Shown piece by piece: positions 55,553-63,791 of a stretch of DNA of 64,000 nt. Location of the stretch: the NCBI RefSeq assembly GCF_001831515.1, contig NZ_KV825630.1, positions 226,804 through 290,803 of the forward strand, in the 5' to 3' direction. The translations under genes and the position numbers were made by a program. The notes below the pieces were generated by a model. The model had not been told where the DNA came from and made no database searches. It saw only the letters and a list, made by a program, of their open reading frames with translations. The stretch is from Corynebacterium sp. HMSC074A01 (lineage in GTDB: Bacteria > Actinomycetota > Actinomycetes > Mycobacteriales > Mycobacteriaceae). Numbering within the stretch: the stretch's first letter is position 1; each line of letters opens with the position of its first letter.

Positions 55553-55723
55553 GCCCCCTACCCTAGCCGAAGTTGCCCTCCACCACGAGTTTTCCAGCGC
55601 GCCGCCAGCTCTTTCCACTCTCGCGCTACATAATTGATTCAACTTTGATACATTCAGTGTGCTTGGCCTCCAACGTCCAAGCATTTCTGCCGAAAACTCC
55701 ATTTTTCTTACAGCCTGAACCGA

Positions 55724-57172
55724 GTGAGCATGCACACTTCTCCCCGCCGCCGCGCACTGCGCAGCACCACCATCGCCAGCGCTGTTGCGCTCTCCCTCAC
55801 CGTGGCCTCACCAGGTGCCGGTGCCGACGAAGACTCGAATGAGGAAGTCTTCGGTTCTGGCCCGGACGCCTCGGCCGAGTTCTCCGAGCAGTACGCCGCG
55901 GAGCACGGAGTGGAGTTCCACTACCAGCAAAACCAGGTAGGCACCCAGGACGCGGTGAAGATGCCAAGTGGGGCGACCGTACGTGTCATGGGCGATATCC
56001 TCGGCACCTGGTCGCAGGGCGTCGGCATGGGCGCGACCGACCTCGGCGTGATGGCACCGCTGGGTGGGAAAGACTTTGCCATGATCTTCGGCGATTCCTT
56101 TACCGGCGGCACGGTCTTCGACGGGGACTGGATGAGCCCGACCGGCCTGGTTGGCCACGTCGACAAGGACGGCTTCGTGCAGGTCTCCGGACCGCTCAAC
56201 GACAGCAACCGTGTGCGCCCCCTGATCAGCTACGCACCGGAGAAGGACTTCACGCTGCTGCCCTCCGACATCATCAACATCGATGGCACCCTGTACATGC
56301 AGGGCATGTGGAACCGCGGCCTGCACAACGTCAGCAACACCCAGATCTGGAAGTCGGATTCGCGCGGCAAGCGCTGGACCTCGGTGGGCTACACCAGCCA
56401 CAACTACCTCAATGGCCTGGGCGACATGATCAGCTGGGAGCAGGGCCCGGACGGCTACATCTACGTGGTGATGTCCTCCTTCGAGCGTAAGGACGACGTG
56501 TACCTCTCCCGCTTCAAGATCGAGGATATCGGCGATCGCGACAAGTGGGAGCTGTTCAACCCGGGTTCCGGCGAGTGGGGCGACCACTACGCCCCCATCA
56601 TCGACCACCGGATGCAGGCCGGCGAGATGAACTTGCGCTACATCCAGGGTTACTGGGTGCTCGTGATCTTCAACAACGAGACCGGGGCGATCGAGGTCCG
56701 CATTTCCGACGAGATCGCCCGCAATTGGAACGACGTGCCGGTGACCACGATCGCCAAGAACGGCAGCTGGGCAAACCCGCAGTCGCCACGTAACTGGTCG
56801 CAGCCCTACGGCGGCTACATCGTCCCGGGCTCAACCATCGACAACCTGGACGTGGTGATCTCGCAGTGGAACACCGGCACCCACAAGCGCTACATGGCGA
56901 CCCAGTTCAACGTCCGCGGCCTGGACGAGATCTACGGCATCGATGCTGCTTCCCTGCCCGCCCTGCCGGAGCCTCCCGTGGCCAACGACATCCCGGGCGC
57001 TGATGGAAGGAGCGCCAGCAACAGCTCGCTGAGCTCCGGCATGGACGAGACCACTGAGAAGATCGTCACCATCGTCGGCGTGCTCGGCGGCATCGCCGCG
57101 ATTGCCGCCATGTCCTTCCCGTTCTGGCGCGACATGCTGCCGCCGCAGCTGCGCGAGATGCTGCACATCTAG
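55724..57172 (+). CDS. Secreted DUF4185 protein with C-terminal membrane anchor, possible endo-D-arabinanase
   Basis: 482 aa exported protein: a signal peptide (RRRALRSTTIASAVALSLTVASPGAGA), then a beta-propeller-like DUF4185 domain (GDILGTWSQGVGMGATDLGV; FAMIFGDSFTGG; WSQPYGGYIVPGS) and, near the C-terminus, one helix (KIVTIVGVLGGIAAIAAMSFPFW) as anchor. DUF4185 enzymes of mycobacteria were reported as endo-D-arabinofuranases (GH183) acting on the arabinogalactan and arabinomannan of the cell wall, which Corynebacterium also has. The enzymatic role here is an inference. A GTG at 55724 and an ATG at 55730 are both possible starts. It is divergent from fdhF and ends at a bidirectional terminator. 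Confidence 0.75.
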   Translation: MSMHTSPRRRALRSTTIASAVALSLTVASPGAGADEDSNEEVFGSGPDASAEFSEQYAAEHGVEFHYQQNQVGTQDAVKMPSGATVRVMGDILGTWSQGVGMGATDLGVMAPLGGKDFAMIFGDSFTGGTVFDGDWMSPTGLVGHVDKDGFVQVSGPLNDSNRVRPLISYAPEKDFTLLPSDIINIDGTLYMQGMWNRGLHNVSNTQIWKSDSRGKRWTSVGYTSHNYLNGLGDMISWEQGPDGYIYVVMSSFERKDDVYLSRFKIEDIGDRDKWELFNPGSGEWGDHYAPIIDHRMQAGEMNLRYIQGYWVLVIFNNETGAIEVRISDEIARNWNDVPVTTIAKNGSWANPQSPRNWSQPYGGYIVPGSTIDNLDVVISQWNTGTHKRYMATQFNVRGLDEIYGIDAASLPALPEPPVANDIPGADGRSASNSSLSSGMDETTEKIVTIVGVLGGIAAIAAMSFPFWRDMLPPQLREMLHI

Positions 57173-57187
57173 CGCCAGCACAGACAG

Positions 57188-57217
57188 AAGCGCCCCCGGC
57201 TACCACCGGGGGCGCTT
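57188..57217. terminator. Bidirectional terminator between DUF4185 gene and DyP gene
   Basis: aagcgcccccgg / ccgggggcgctt forms a 12-bp perfect stem with a 6-base loop, between two convergent genes, with T-rich flanks. Confidence 0.92.
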
Positions 57218-57234
57218 TCGCGTCGTTGCAAGCC

Positions 57235-58194
57235 TTACTCGGAGACGAGCCCCGGCTTCGCGTGCTCCTCGGCGTTTTCCAAGAAGTCTGCCGACGGGGC
57301 GAAGAAGTTCACGCCGGTCAGCGCCTCGGAGAAGTCTAGGATGCGGTCGTAGTTGCCCTCGGGCTCGCCGATGAACATGCGTCGCAGCATGCGCTCGGTG
57401 ATTTCCACGTCCTTGGCGTAGCTCATGAAGTAGGTGCCCTGGTTGCCCAGTGCATCGCCGAAGGTGAGGTTGTTGCGCACGATCTCGAGCGACTCGCCGT
57501 CCTCGTCCTTGACCGAGTTCACGGCCACGTGGGAATTGGCAGGTTTTACGTCCTCGTCGAACTCAATGTCGTCGTGCTTGGTGCGGCCGATGACTTTCTC
57601 CTGCTCCTCTACCGGCAGCGCATCCCAGTCCTTCAAGTTGTGGATGTACTTCTGCGCCACGATGTAGGAGCCGCCGGCCCACTCACCCTCGCTGATCAGC
57701 GCAGTCTCGATGCCGGCTTGGCCGCGCGGGGACTCCGTGCCGTCGACAAAGCCGAGCGGATCGCGGAAGTCCTGGTACTGGAAGGCATGCACCTCGTCGT
57801 ATTCGGCGACGGCGCCGTCGAGCACGACGTTGATGCGCCGCGCCAGCTCGAAGGCCACGTCGTACTCGTCGGCGCGGATGTGGAAGAAAAGATCACCCGG
57901 CGTCGACGGCGCGTGGTGCTTGGCGCCCTGCAGCTCGCGGAAAGGGTGCAGGCCTTCCGGCTTCGGGGTGTCAAACATGCGCTCCCACAGCTCGGCACCG
58001 ATGCCCACGACGGCGCTGAGCTGCGCCGAAGGCCAGCGGAAGCCAACGCCGTTGACCAGGCCCTGCAGGCCGGTGATCGCCTCGAGCGCTTGCTTCTCGA
58101 CGCCCTCCTTCAGCGTGATGGTCAAAAAGATGGCGTCCTTGGATTGGGGCAGGATGACAGTTTGCGAAACGTCAGCTGAGTACTTTTCGGTCAT
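57235..58194 (-). CDS. DyP-type heme peroxidase
   Basis: 319 aa. It carries the family GXXDG motif as GFVDGTESPRG (distal Asp), the proximal-histidine region NSHVAVNS and a second conserved block EIVRNNLTFGD. These features place it with the B-type DyP peroxidases (YfeX-like), which use H2O2 to oxidise dyes or porphyrins; a role in oxidative-stress defence is plausible. No signal peptide, so cytoplasmic. ATG 58194 is the family start (MTEKYSADVSQTVILPQ). It follows the MerR gene by 14 bases and is probably its co-transcribed target. Confidence 0.9.
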   Translation of the reverse strand: MTEKYSADVSQTVILPQSKDAIFLTITLKEGVEKQALEAITGLQGLVNGVGFRWPSAQLSAVVGIGAELWERMFDTPKPEGLHPFRELQGAKHHAPSTPGDLFFHIRADEYDVAFELARRINVVLDGAVAEYDEVHAFQYQDFRDPLGFVDGTESPRGQAGIETALISEGEWAGGSYIVAQKYIHNLKDWDALPVEEQEKVIGRTKHDDIEFDEDVKPANSHVAVNSVKDEDGESLEIVRNNLTFGDALGNQGTYFMSYAKDVEITERMLRRMFIGEPEGNYDRILDFSEALTGVNFFAPSADFLENAEEHAKPGLVSE

Positions 58195-58208
58195 GCGCCC
58201 CAGCTTAC

Positions 58209-58970
58209 CTACCACTGGGGCGAGTCCACATCCACACCTGCTGCCGCTGCGTGGGCGGTGACCAGCTCGAGGAGGTAGTCCTGCGCACCAGCGTAGGCCT
58301 CGTGGAAGCGCTCGTCGCCGACGTACATGCGCGCCAGGATCAGCTGGCGGGCCGGGGTGACCTCGTACCACTGCGCGATTGAAGCGCGGTGTTTCTCCAC
58401 GAGCCGCTCCGCTTCCTCCGAGCCGGGTTCGACTCCCTTCTCGCGCGCGGTGACCAATTCGGCGGCGAGCTCCTCCTGCTCGCGCATGAGCTGCTGTGCC
58501 TTCGTCGCATCCACCTTGGACAGCGCTTCCTGGGACTGGGCCCACTCGGGGGTGTGCCCCCAGCGGTTTTCAGCCTCTTCCTGGTATGCCGGGAATTCTT
58601 CGCCGAAGTACTGCTTCATATCTTCCATGGTCAGTGTGCCTTTCTGTTGCTTGTCCATCATTTCCTCGACCGCTTGGAGTTGGGCCTCGAGTGCGTCCCG
58701 GCGCGTGCGCAGAGCCTCGTGGTGGGCGGAAAGTGCGCGTGCGAGGTGGGACGGGGAGGCGTCGAGAAGCGTTGCGATGCGCGCAAGCGGGATGCCGATG
58801 CCCTGGTAGAGGGCGATCGCCGCGCCTCGTTCGAGGTCAAAGTCGTCGTAGACGCGGTAGCCGGTGCTCGTGCGCTCGGGCTGCAGTAGCTCGAGTGTCT
58901 CCCAGTGACGCAGTGCCTTTGGGGTGACGCCGAGGATGTCGGCGGCTTCGCCAATCGTGTAAGCGGTCAT
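58209..58970 (-). CDS. MerR-family regulator, TipA-like
   Basis: 253 aa. The N-terminal winged helix-turn-helix of MerR (MTAYTIGEAADILGVTPKALRHWETLELL) and coiled-coil dimer helix are followed by a TipAS-type effector domain (EFPAYQEEAENRWGHTPEW; a domain that binds thiopeptides or other ligands). It should control its own promoter and the DyP peroxidase gene that follows. ATG 58970 is chosen: the family starts here, and the promoter's -10 box ends seven bases upstream. Confidence 0.9.
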   Translation of the reverse strand: MTAYTIGEAADILGVTPKALRHWETLELLQPERTSTGYRVYDDFDLERGAAIALYQGIGIPLARIATLLDASPSHLARALSAHHEALRTRRDALEAQLQAVEEMMDKQQKGTLTMEDMKQYFGEEFPAYQEEAENRWGHTPEWAQSQEALSKVDATKAQQLMREQEELAAELVTAREKGVEPGSEEAERLVEKHRASIAQWYEVTPARQLILARMYVGDERFHEAYAGAQDYLLELVTAHAAAAGVDVDSPQW

Positions 58971-58977
58971 AGGTGAA

Positions 58978-59008
58978 AGTGAACAGGTTGCCGTAGGGGC
59001 AAGGTCAA
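58978..59008 (-). promoter_or_regulatory. MerR-type promoter with 19-bp spacer
   Basis: On the minus strand TTGACC (59008-59003) and TTCACT (58983-58978) are separated by 19 bases, longer than the normal 17, with an inverted repeat TTGCC-N5-GGCAA in the spacer. That geometry is the hallmark of promoters twisted open by MerR proteins. The -35 lies in the 3' end of the DUF429 gene. Confidence 0.78.
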
Positions 59009-59742
59009 GCGCGGGCGCGTGGAACCCAGATCCACCCCTCCTCCGCGACGAGTTCTGCCTGGTCAGCGGGCGGGGCGATGCAGCGCCCGGCGCGGACCTC
59101 ACGGGCGATCAGGGCGGCGATCACCGCGTCGAGGCAGTCCGCGCTTCCCACTGCAAGCGAGCGCCGGTTGCCCCAATCCAGCCCGAAGCGCGCACTGAGC
59201 CCCGCCGCGATCTCCTCGCGGACAGCTCGCCCGGCATCGCCCGCGCCCTTGTAGCCGCGATGCCGCATCCCCCACTGCTTGAGCGCGGCGGCCGGGTACA
59301 CCTCGGCGACCTTGCCCTCACCGCCGCGGTGGGTGTTCACGCCAGCGGCACGCAGGCGTTGCTCGATTCCTGCCCAGCGCAGGGCGGGGTGCGCGATCCG
59401 CTCGGCGGCCACCGGCAACGGGGTCACGCCTGCGGTGCGGCGGACTTCCAGGTCGGTGAAGCGGTTGACCAGCTCGCGCCGCGCGTCCGGACCCGCTCCA
59501 GCGGGCAAGCCGTCCTCCCCCGCTGCGTGAGCGTTGAGGAACTCCCGAAACGCCCGCGGCCACCCGAGCGGGATGTCCACACCGGTAAGTTCGGCGCGGG
59601 TGATGTGGGTTACGAGGTGGTCGTCGGTGGCGGTGCACGTGGCGTCGATAAGCAATGGCCCAGCGGGCGTGACCTGAATCAGCGCGGTGCCGGTCTTGGC
59701 GGGGTCGGCGGCGAGATCGATGCCGGAAAAGTACTGTTCCAC
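59005..59742 (-). CDS. DUF429-family protein (RNase H-like predicted nuclease)
   Basis: 245 aa. It begins with an RNase H-like strand SGIDLAADPAKTGTALI and contains TGVDIPLGWPRAF and SADCLDAVIAALIARE, matching the DUF429 pattern of a conserved Asp-based metal site. The enzymatic activity is not established. The GTG start at 59742 is divergent from the MFS gene, with 30 bases between the starts. Its 3' end contains the MerR -35 box. Confidence 0.8.
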   Translation of the reverse strand: MEQYFSGIDLAADPAKTGTALIQVTPAGPLLIDATCTATDDHLVTHITRAELTGVDIPLGWPRAFREFLNAHAAGEDGLPAGAGPDARRELVNRFTDLEVRRTAGVTPLPVAAERIAHPALRWAGIEQRLRAAGVNTHRGGEGKVAEVYPAAALKQWGMRHRGYKGAGDAGRAVREEIAAGLSARFGLDWGNRRSLAVGSADCLDAVIAALIAREVRAGRCIAPPADQAELVAEEGWIWVPRARA

Positions 59743-59759
59743 GCGCAAGAGCTTAGAGG

Positions 59760-59765
59760 TAGAGT
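59760..59765 (+). promoter_or_regulatory. Probable -10 box of the MFS exporter gene
   Basis: TAGAGT lies seven bases before the GTG at 59773 and decides between two in-frame GTG codons (59764 and 59773), favouring the second. Confidence 0.45.
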
Positions 59766-59772
59766 GACCCGG

Positions 59773-61212
59773 GTGACGCAGCAACGATCCCCTTGGGCGG
59801 CTCTGTGGAGCATGATGCTCGGGTTTTTCATGATCCTGGTCGACTCGACCATCGTTTCCGTGGCGATTCCCGCGATCACCGCGGATTTGGGTGCGAGCTA
59901 CAGCTCGGTGATCTGGGTCAACAGCGCCTACCTGCTCGCGTACGCGGTGCCGCTTTTGATTACCGGCCGCCTCGGCGACCGCTTTGGGCCGCGCACGATT
60001 TACCTGACCGGGCTCGCGCTCTTTACCGTGTCTTCGCTGGCCTGCGGGCTGGCGGGCACCATCGAGGCGCTCATCATTGCGCGCGCCTTCCAAGGCCTGG
60101 GCGGGGCGATGGTCACCCCGCAGACGATGGCGGTGATGATCCGCACCTTCGCCCCCACTGAGCGCGGCGGCGCGATGGGCGTGTGGGGCGCGACCGCAGG
60201 GGTGGCCACCATTACCGGGCCGCTGTTGGGCGGACTGCTTGTCGACGCCTCCGGGTGGCCCTGGATCTTCTACGTCAACATCCCCGTCGGCATCCTCGGA
60301 CTCATCCTCGGCTGGATCTTCGTCCCCCGACTCGAGCGCACCGCGCGCACCTTCGACTGGGTCGGCGTGGGCTTCAGCGCTGTGGGTATGTTCTGCCTGA
60401 TCTTTGGCATCCAGGAAGCCAACGCGCTCAACTGGGATTGGCGCGCGCTCGCCTTGATTATTGGTGGTCTCGTGCTGCTTGTGGTCTTCGTCGCCTGGCA
60501 GTCACGGATTCGCCAGGACGCCCTCGTGCCTCTGGAGCTTTTCAACGACCGCAACTTCTCGCTCGCCGCCGTCACCATCGCCGCCGTCGGTTTTGCCATG
60601 TCCACTTACATGATCCCGTGGATGATCTACATCCAGTCCGTCCAAGGCTTCTCCCCCACCAGTGCGGCCCTGCTCTTGGTGCCCGCAGGGCTCGTCTCGG
60701 GCACGCTCTCGCCGTGGATCGGCAAGCTGACCAACACGCATCAGCCCAACCCCTTCGCCATCACGGGCCTGACGTTGCTCGCCCTTTCCATCGCGCTGAC
60801 CGCATGGATCACCGACCCCGCGATCAGCCCCTACTGGCTGGTCGCTATCTCCGTGCTCAACGGCGTGGCCAACTCGATGGTGTGGGGCCCGCTGTCCATG
60901 ATTGCCCCCCGCAACCTCCCCGGTGCCCTCGCCGGCGCGGGATCCAGCGTCTATAACACGCTGCGCCAGGTCGGTGCCGTCATCGGTTCCGCCGCCATCG
61001 CCGCACTCATGTCAGCTCAACTCGACGCGCAGCTTGGCGACGGTGCCGGCGACGCCGCCGTCGGCCCGAGCACAACCGGCGGGCTGCCCGAGGCACTGCA
61101 CGCCCCGTTCGCACTGGCGATGTCGCACTCGCTCTACCTGCCCGCCGCCGTCGCACTGCTTGGCGCGGTGTTGGCATGCGGCTTCGCGCGGACGAGGAGC
61201 TGGAACGACTAG
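59773..61212 (+). CDS. MFS drug-type exporter, DHA2 (EmrB/QacA) family
   Basis: 479 aa with 14 predicted helices. Family signatures: LWSMMLGFFMILVDSTIVSVAIPAI in helix 1 with the D-S-T-I-V motif, GRLGDRFGPRTIYL (motif A) and WVNSAYLLAYAVPLLITG (DHA2 motif). It is expected to expel hydrophobic or cationic toxic compounds using the proton gradient. Start is GTG 59773 because of the TAGAGT box; GTG 59764 is an alternative. Close to a TipA-like regulator, though on opposite strand and separated by DUF429. Confidence 0.9.
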   Translation: MTQQRSPWAALWSMMLGFFMILVDSTIVSVAIPAITADLGASYSSVIWVNSAYLLAYAVPLLITGRLGDRFGPRTIYLTGLALFTVSSLACGLAGTIEALIIARAFQGLGGAMVTPQTMAVMIRTFAPTERGGAMGVWGATAGVATITGPLLGGLLVDASGWPWIFYVNIPVGILGLILGWIFVPRLERTARTFDWVGVGFSAVGMFCLIFGIQEANALNWDWRALALIIGGLVLLVVFVAWQSRIRQDALVPLELFNDRNFSLAAVTIAAVGFAMSTYMIPWMIYIQSVQGFSPTSAALLLVPAGLVSGTLSPWIGKLTNTHQPNPFAITGLTLLALSIALTAWITDPAISPYWLVAISVLNGVANSMVWGPLSMIAPRNLPGALAGAGSSVYNTLRQVGAVIGSAAIAALMSAQLDAQLGDGAGDAAVGPSTTGGLPEALHAPFALAMSHSLYLPAAVALLGAVLACGFARTRSWND

Positions 61213-61232
61213 GAGGAGCTCGCCACGTATTT

Positions 61233-61238
61233 TATAGT
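61233..61238 (+). promoter_or_regulatory. Probable -10 box of the DUF1707 gene
   Basis: TATAGT in an AT-rich stretch (tattttatagt), about 36 bases before the start, with a ribosome site (GAAAGGA) in between. Confidence 0.5.
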
Positions 61239-61274
61239 GGGCACGCACACTCCCCTGGACGAAAGGATGCCACC

Positions 61275-61790
61275 GTGGCCGATACCCCCGAGATGCGCGT
61301 GGGCGACGCCGAGCGCTCTGCCGCGCTCGACCGGTTGGGCACACATTTTGCCGACGGTTACCTCAACGTCGCCGAGTTCGACGACCGCACCGCACAGGCC
61401 GCCTCGGCCACGACGCGCGGCGAACTTGAGTCGCTTTTCCGCGACCTACCGGAGCCTTCCCACAGCAAGGAGCTGGCCTCCCCAGCGAACACGACCCGCG
61501 AGGCCGAATTGGAGCGCAAGCTCCGCGTGAAGCGGAACTGTGATCGCGCGGCGGGGCTGGTTGTCGGCTTCGGCGCGGCGGTCTTTTTCCTGCTGCAATT
61601 CGTCTTTGATGTCTCAATGGCCTGGGTGGCCTGGCCAATCGTTGGTGTGGTGTGCCTGGGAATTTATTCCTTCGCCGATATTTCCGAAGAAGAGTACGAC
61701 GTGTTGGAAGAGCTCGAAAAGGAGGACAACAAGGAACGAGCGGAACGGCTGCGAATCGCGTATGAGCGTCGCAAAGAGCTGGGCAAGTAG
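61275..61790 (+). CDS. DUF1707 protein with two membrane helices
   Basis: 171 aa. The N-terminal DUF1707 domain (MRVGDAERSAALDRLGTHFADGYLNVAEFDDR, a short, SHOCT-like helical module) occupies about residues 6-56. A charged linker leads to two helices (AAGLVVGFGAAVFFLLQFVF; WVAWPIVGVVCLGIYSFA) and then a long, charged coiled-coil tail (EEEYDVLEELEKEDNKERAE). Function unknown. GTG 61275 follows GAAAGGA. Confidence 0.8.
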   Translation: MADTPEMRVGDAERSAALDRLGTHFADGYLNVAEFDDRTAQAASATTRGELESLFRDLPEPSHSKELASPANTTREAELERKLRVKRNCDRAAGLVVGFGAAVFFLLQFVFDVSMAWVAWPIVGVVCLGIYSFADISEEEYDVLEELEKEDNKERAERLRIAYERRKELGK

Positions 61791-61908
61791 CGCAAACCTT
61801 GGGGCCGCCTGCATTGCGGATCACAATTTCTTTGAAATTTATCCCTCGGCATAGGCGAGAATCTATTAACCTAACGTTCATCACGTTTCCCGGACCAAAG
61901 GACGAACC

Positions 61909-62901
61909 ATGCACACCTCTCGCCCCGCCCTGGCCCTAATTGCAACCGCCGCACTGCTTTTCCCCACGCTCGCCGCTTGTTCCTCCGACAGTGAGGGCGG
62001 CTCGGGCGGCGACACTGCGGGTGGTGAAAGCTACTCCATCGGTATTAGCCAGCTCGTGCAGCACCCCGCGCTCGACGCCGCGACCGAGGGCTTCAAGGAA
62101 GCCTTTGCCGACGCCGGCGTGGACGTCGAGTTCACCGAGCAGAACGCCAACGGCGAACAGGCCACCGCACTGACCATTGCGCAGCAGTTCGCTGGGCAGA
62201 ACCTGGACCTGATCTTGGCCAACGCCACCCCGGCGGCCCAGGCAATGGCGCAGAACGTCACCGACACCCCGATCCTGTTTACCTCCGTCACCGACCCGGT
62301 CGAGGCCGAGCTGGTCAACGATTGGGATGCGCCGGGTGCCAACGTCACGGGTACCTCGGACAAGACCCCGCTGAAGGATCAGTTCGACCTGATCGAGCAG
62401 CTCGCTCCGGACACCAAGACGATCGGTATTGTCTACGCCTCCGGCGAGGTCAACTCGCAGATTCAGGTGAAGGACGCGGAGAAGGAGGCTGCGGAGCGCG
62501 GCTGGACCGTCGAGACGCAGACAGTGACCAGCGTGGGCGAGATCCCGCAGGCGGCAGAAACGCTCAGCGGTGTTGACGTTTTCTACGTACCCACCGACAA
62601 CATGGTCGTCTCCGGCATTTCCTCGCTGGTGCAAGTTGCCGAGCAGCACCAGATCCCCGTGATCGGCGCCGAGGCTGGCACCGTCGAGGGCGGTGCTGCG
62701 GCCACCATCGGCATTGATTACAAGGAGCTCGGCCGCCAGACGGGCGAGATGGCGCTGCGCATCCTGCGTGACGGCGAGGATCCGGCTGAGATGCCGGTGG
62801 AAACGGCCACCGAGTTCTCCTACGTGGTCAACGAAGACGCCGCGAAGGCGCAGGGTGTGGAGATTCCCGAGGAGATCCTGAAGCAGGCTGAGACTGTATG
62901 A
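61909..62901 (+). CDS. ABC transporter substrate-binding lipoprotein (TrpX-like)
   Basis: 330 aa. Lipoprotein signal with lipobox LAAC (Cys 24). The remainder matches the ABC_sub_bind family (pfam04392): YSIGISQLVQHPALDAATEGF, ATPAAQAMAQNVTDTPILFTSVTDPV and TIGIDYKELGRQTGEMALRIL. Members of this TrpXYZ-type group are proposed to import aromatic amino acids, but the substrate is not visible from sequence. It overlaps the permease gene by four bases. The ATG follows AAAGGA. Confidence 0.9.
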   Translation: MHTSRPALALIATAALLFPTLAACSSDSEGGSGGDTAGGESYSIGISQLVQHPALDAATEGFKEAFADAGVDVEFTEQNANGEQATALTIAQQFAGQNLDLILANATPAAQAMAQNVTDTPILFTSVTDPVEAELVNDWDAPGANVTGTSDKTPLKDQFDLIEQLAPDTKTIGIVYASGEVNSQIQVKDAEKEAAERGWTVETQTVTSVGEIPQAAETLSGVDVFYVPTDNMVVSGISSLVQVAEQHQIPVIGAEAGTVEGGAAATIGIDYKELGRQTGEMALRILRDGEDPAEMPVETATEFSYVVNEDAAKAQGVEIPEEILKQAETV

Positions 62902-63791
62902 TCCCGGCGCTTGAACTCGGCCTGATCTACGGGGTCATGGCGCTGGGGGTCTACCTCACCTTCCGCGTCCTCAACTTCGCGGACCTGACAGTAGACGGCT
63001 CATTTACTACCGGCGCGGGCACCGCCGCGGTACTCATCCTCGGCGGCGTCAACCCGTTTCTCGCGACGGCTGCTGGCTTTTGCGCCGGCTTTGCCGCGGG
63101 CGTCGTCACCGGACTTTTGCACACCAAGGGCGGAATCGACGGGCTGTTGGCCGGCATCCTCACCCAGATCGGGCTGTGGTCGATCAACCTGCGCATCATG
63201 GGCGGGGCAAACCTGCCGCTCTTGCGCAGCAACACCGCCTTCAGCCCGCTGAAGGACGCCGGGCTGCTGCACTCCTGGGGCGGCGTTGGTTTGCTCGCGG
63301 TCTCCGTGCTGCTGCTCGCCTTGCTGGTCTACTGGTTCCTCACCACCGACCTGGGCCTTGCTATCCGCGCGACCGGCGACAACGGACAGATGATCACTTC
63401 CTTCGGCGTGTCCACCGACGCGACGAAGATCCTCACGCTCGCGCTGTCGAACGGGCTGGTCGGCATGTCTGGCGCGCTCGTCGCACAATTCCAGGGGTTT
63501 GCCGACATCTCCATGGGCATTGGTCTGATCGTCGTCGGCTTGGCCTCCGTGATCGTGGGGCAGGCTATCGTCGGCCAGCGCGCGCTCCTGCAGGCAATCG
63601 TGGCTGTACTCATCGGTGCCGTGGCCTACCGCATGATCATCTTCTTCGCGCTGCAGCTCGGCTTGAACCCGAACGACATGAAGCTCGTCTCCGCAGTCCT
63701 GGTCATCGCCGCGCTGCTGCTGCCAAAGGTGCTCCCCAGCACCGGGCGTAAGCGCACCACACCAGCCGCAAGTGCAAAGGCGGACGCATAA
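62898..63791 (+). CDS. ABC transporter permease (TrpY-like)
   Basis: 297 aa, about eight helices in the branched-chain-type permease fold (GLIYGVMALGVYLTFRVLNFADLTVDGSFTTGA; GLAIRATGDNGQMITSFGVSTD). It is the membrane channel of the importer made with the upstream lipoprotein and downstream ATPase. Start overlaps the binding-protein gene by four bases (ATGA), stop overlaps the ATPase start by one. Confidence 0.9.
   Translation: MIPALELGLIYGVMALGVYLTFRVLNFADLTVDGSFTTGAGTAAVLILGGVNPFLATAAGFCAGFAAGVVTGLLHTKGGIDGLLAGILTQIGLWSINLRIMGGANLPLLRSNTAFSPLKDAGLLHSWGGVGLLAVSVLLLALLVYWFLTTDLGLAIRATGDNGQMITSFGVSTDATKILTLALSNGLVGMSGALVAQFQGFADISMGIGLIVVGLASVIVGQAIVGQRALLQAIVAVLIGAVAYRMIIFFALQLGLNPNDMKLVSAVLVIAALLLPKVLPSTGRKRTTPAASAKADA

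Noticed and set aside
55620..55660. TTGATTCAA-like sequences between fdhF and the DUF4185 gene as an FNR/CRP site
   Set aside because: The AT-rich stretch has TTGAT and ATCAA-like parts, but not in the TTGAT-N4-ATCAA order. Kept only as a general promoter area for the divergent pair.
52283..55735. fdhF as two separate genes or a pseudogene broken by a stop
   Set aside because: The stop is UGA at the expected Sec position of formate dehydrogenase, the frame continues with the conserved HSST/FGRGG text, a SECIS-like hairpin follows, and all Sec genes are adjacent.
61862..61875. AACCTAA near the TrpX-like gene as a DtxR (iron) operator
   Set aside because: Only one half of the expected dyad is present; the symmetric partner is absent.
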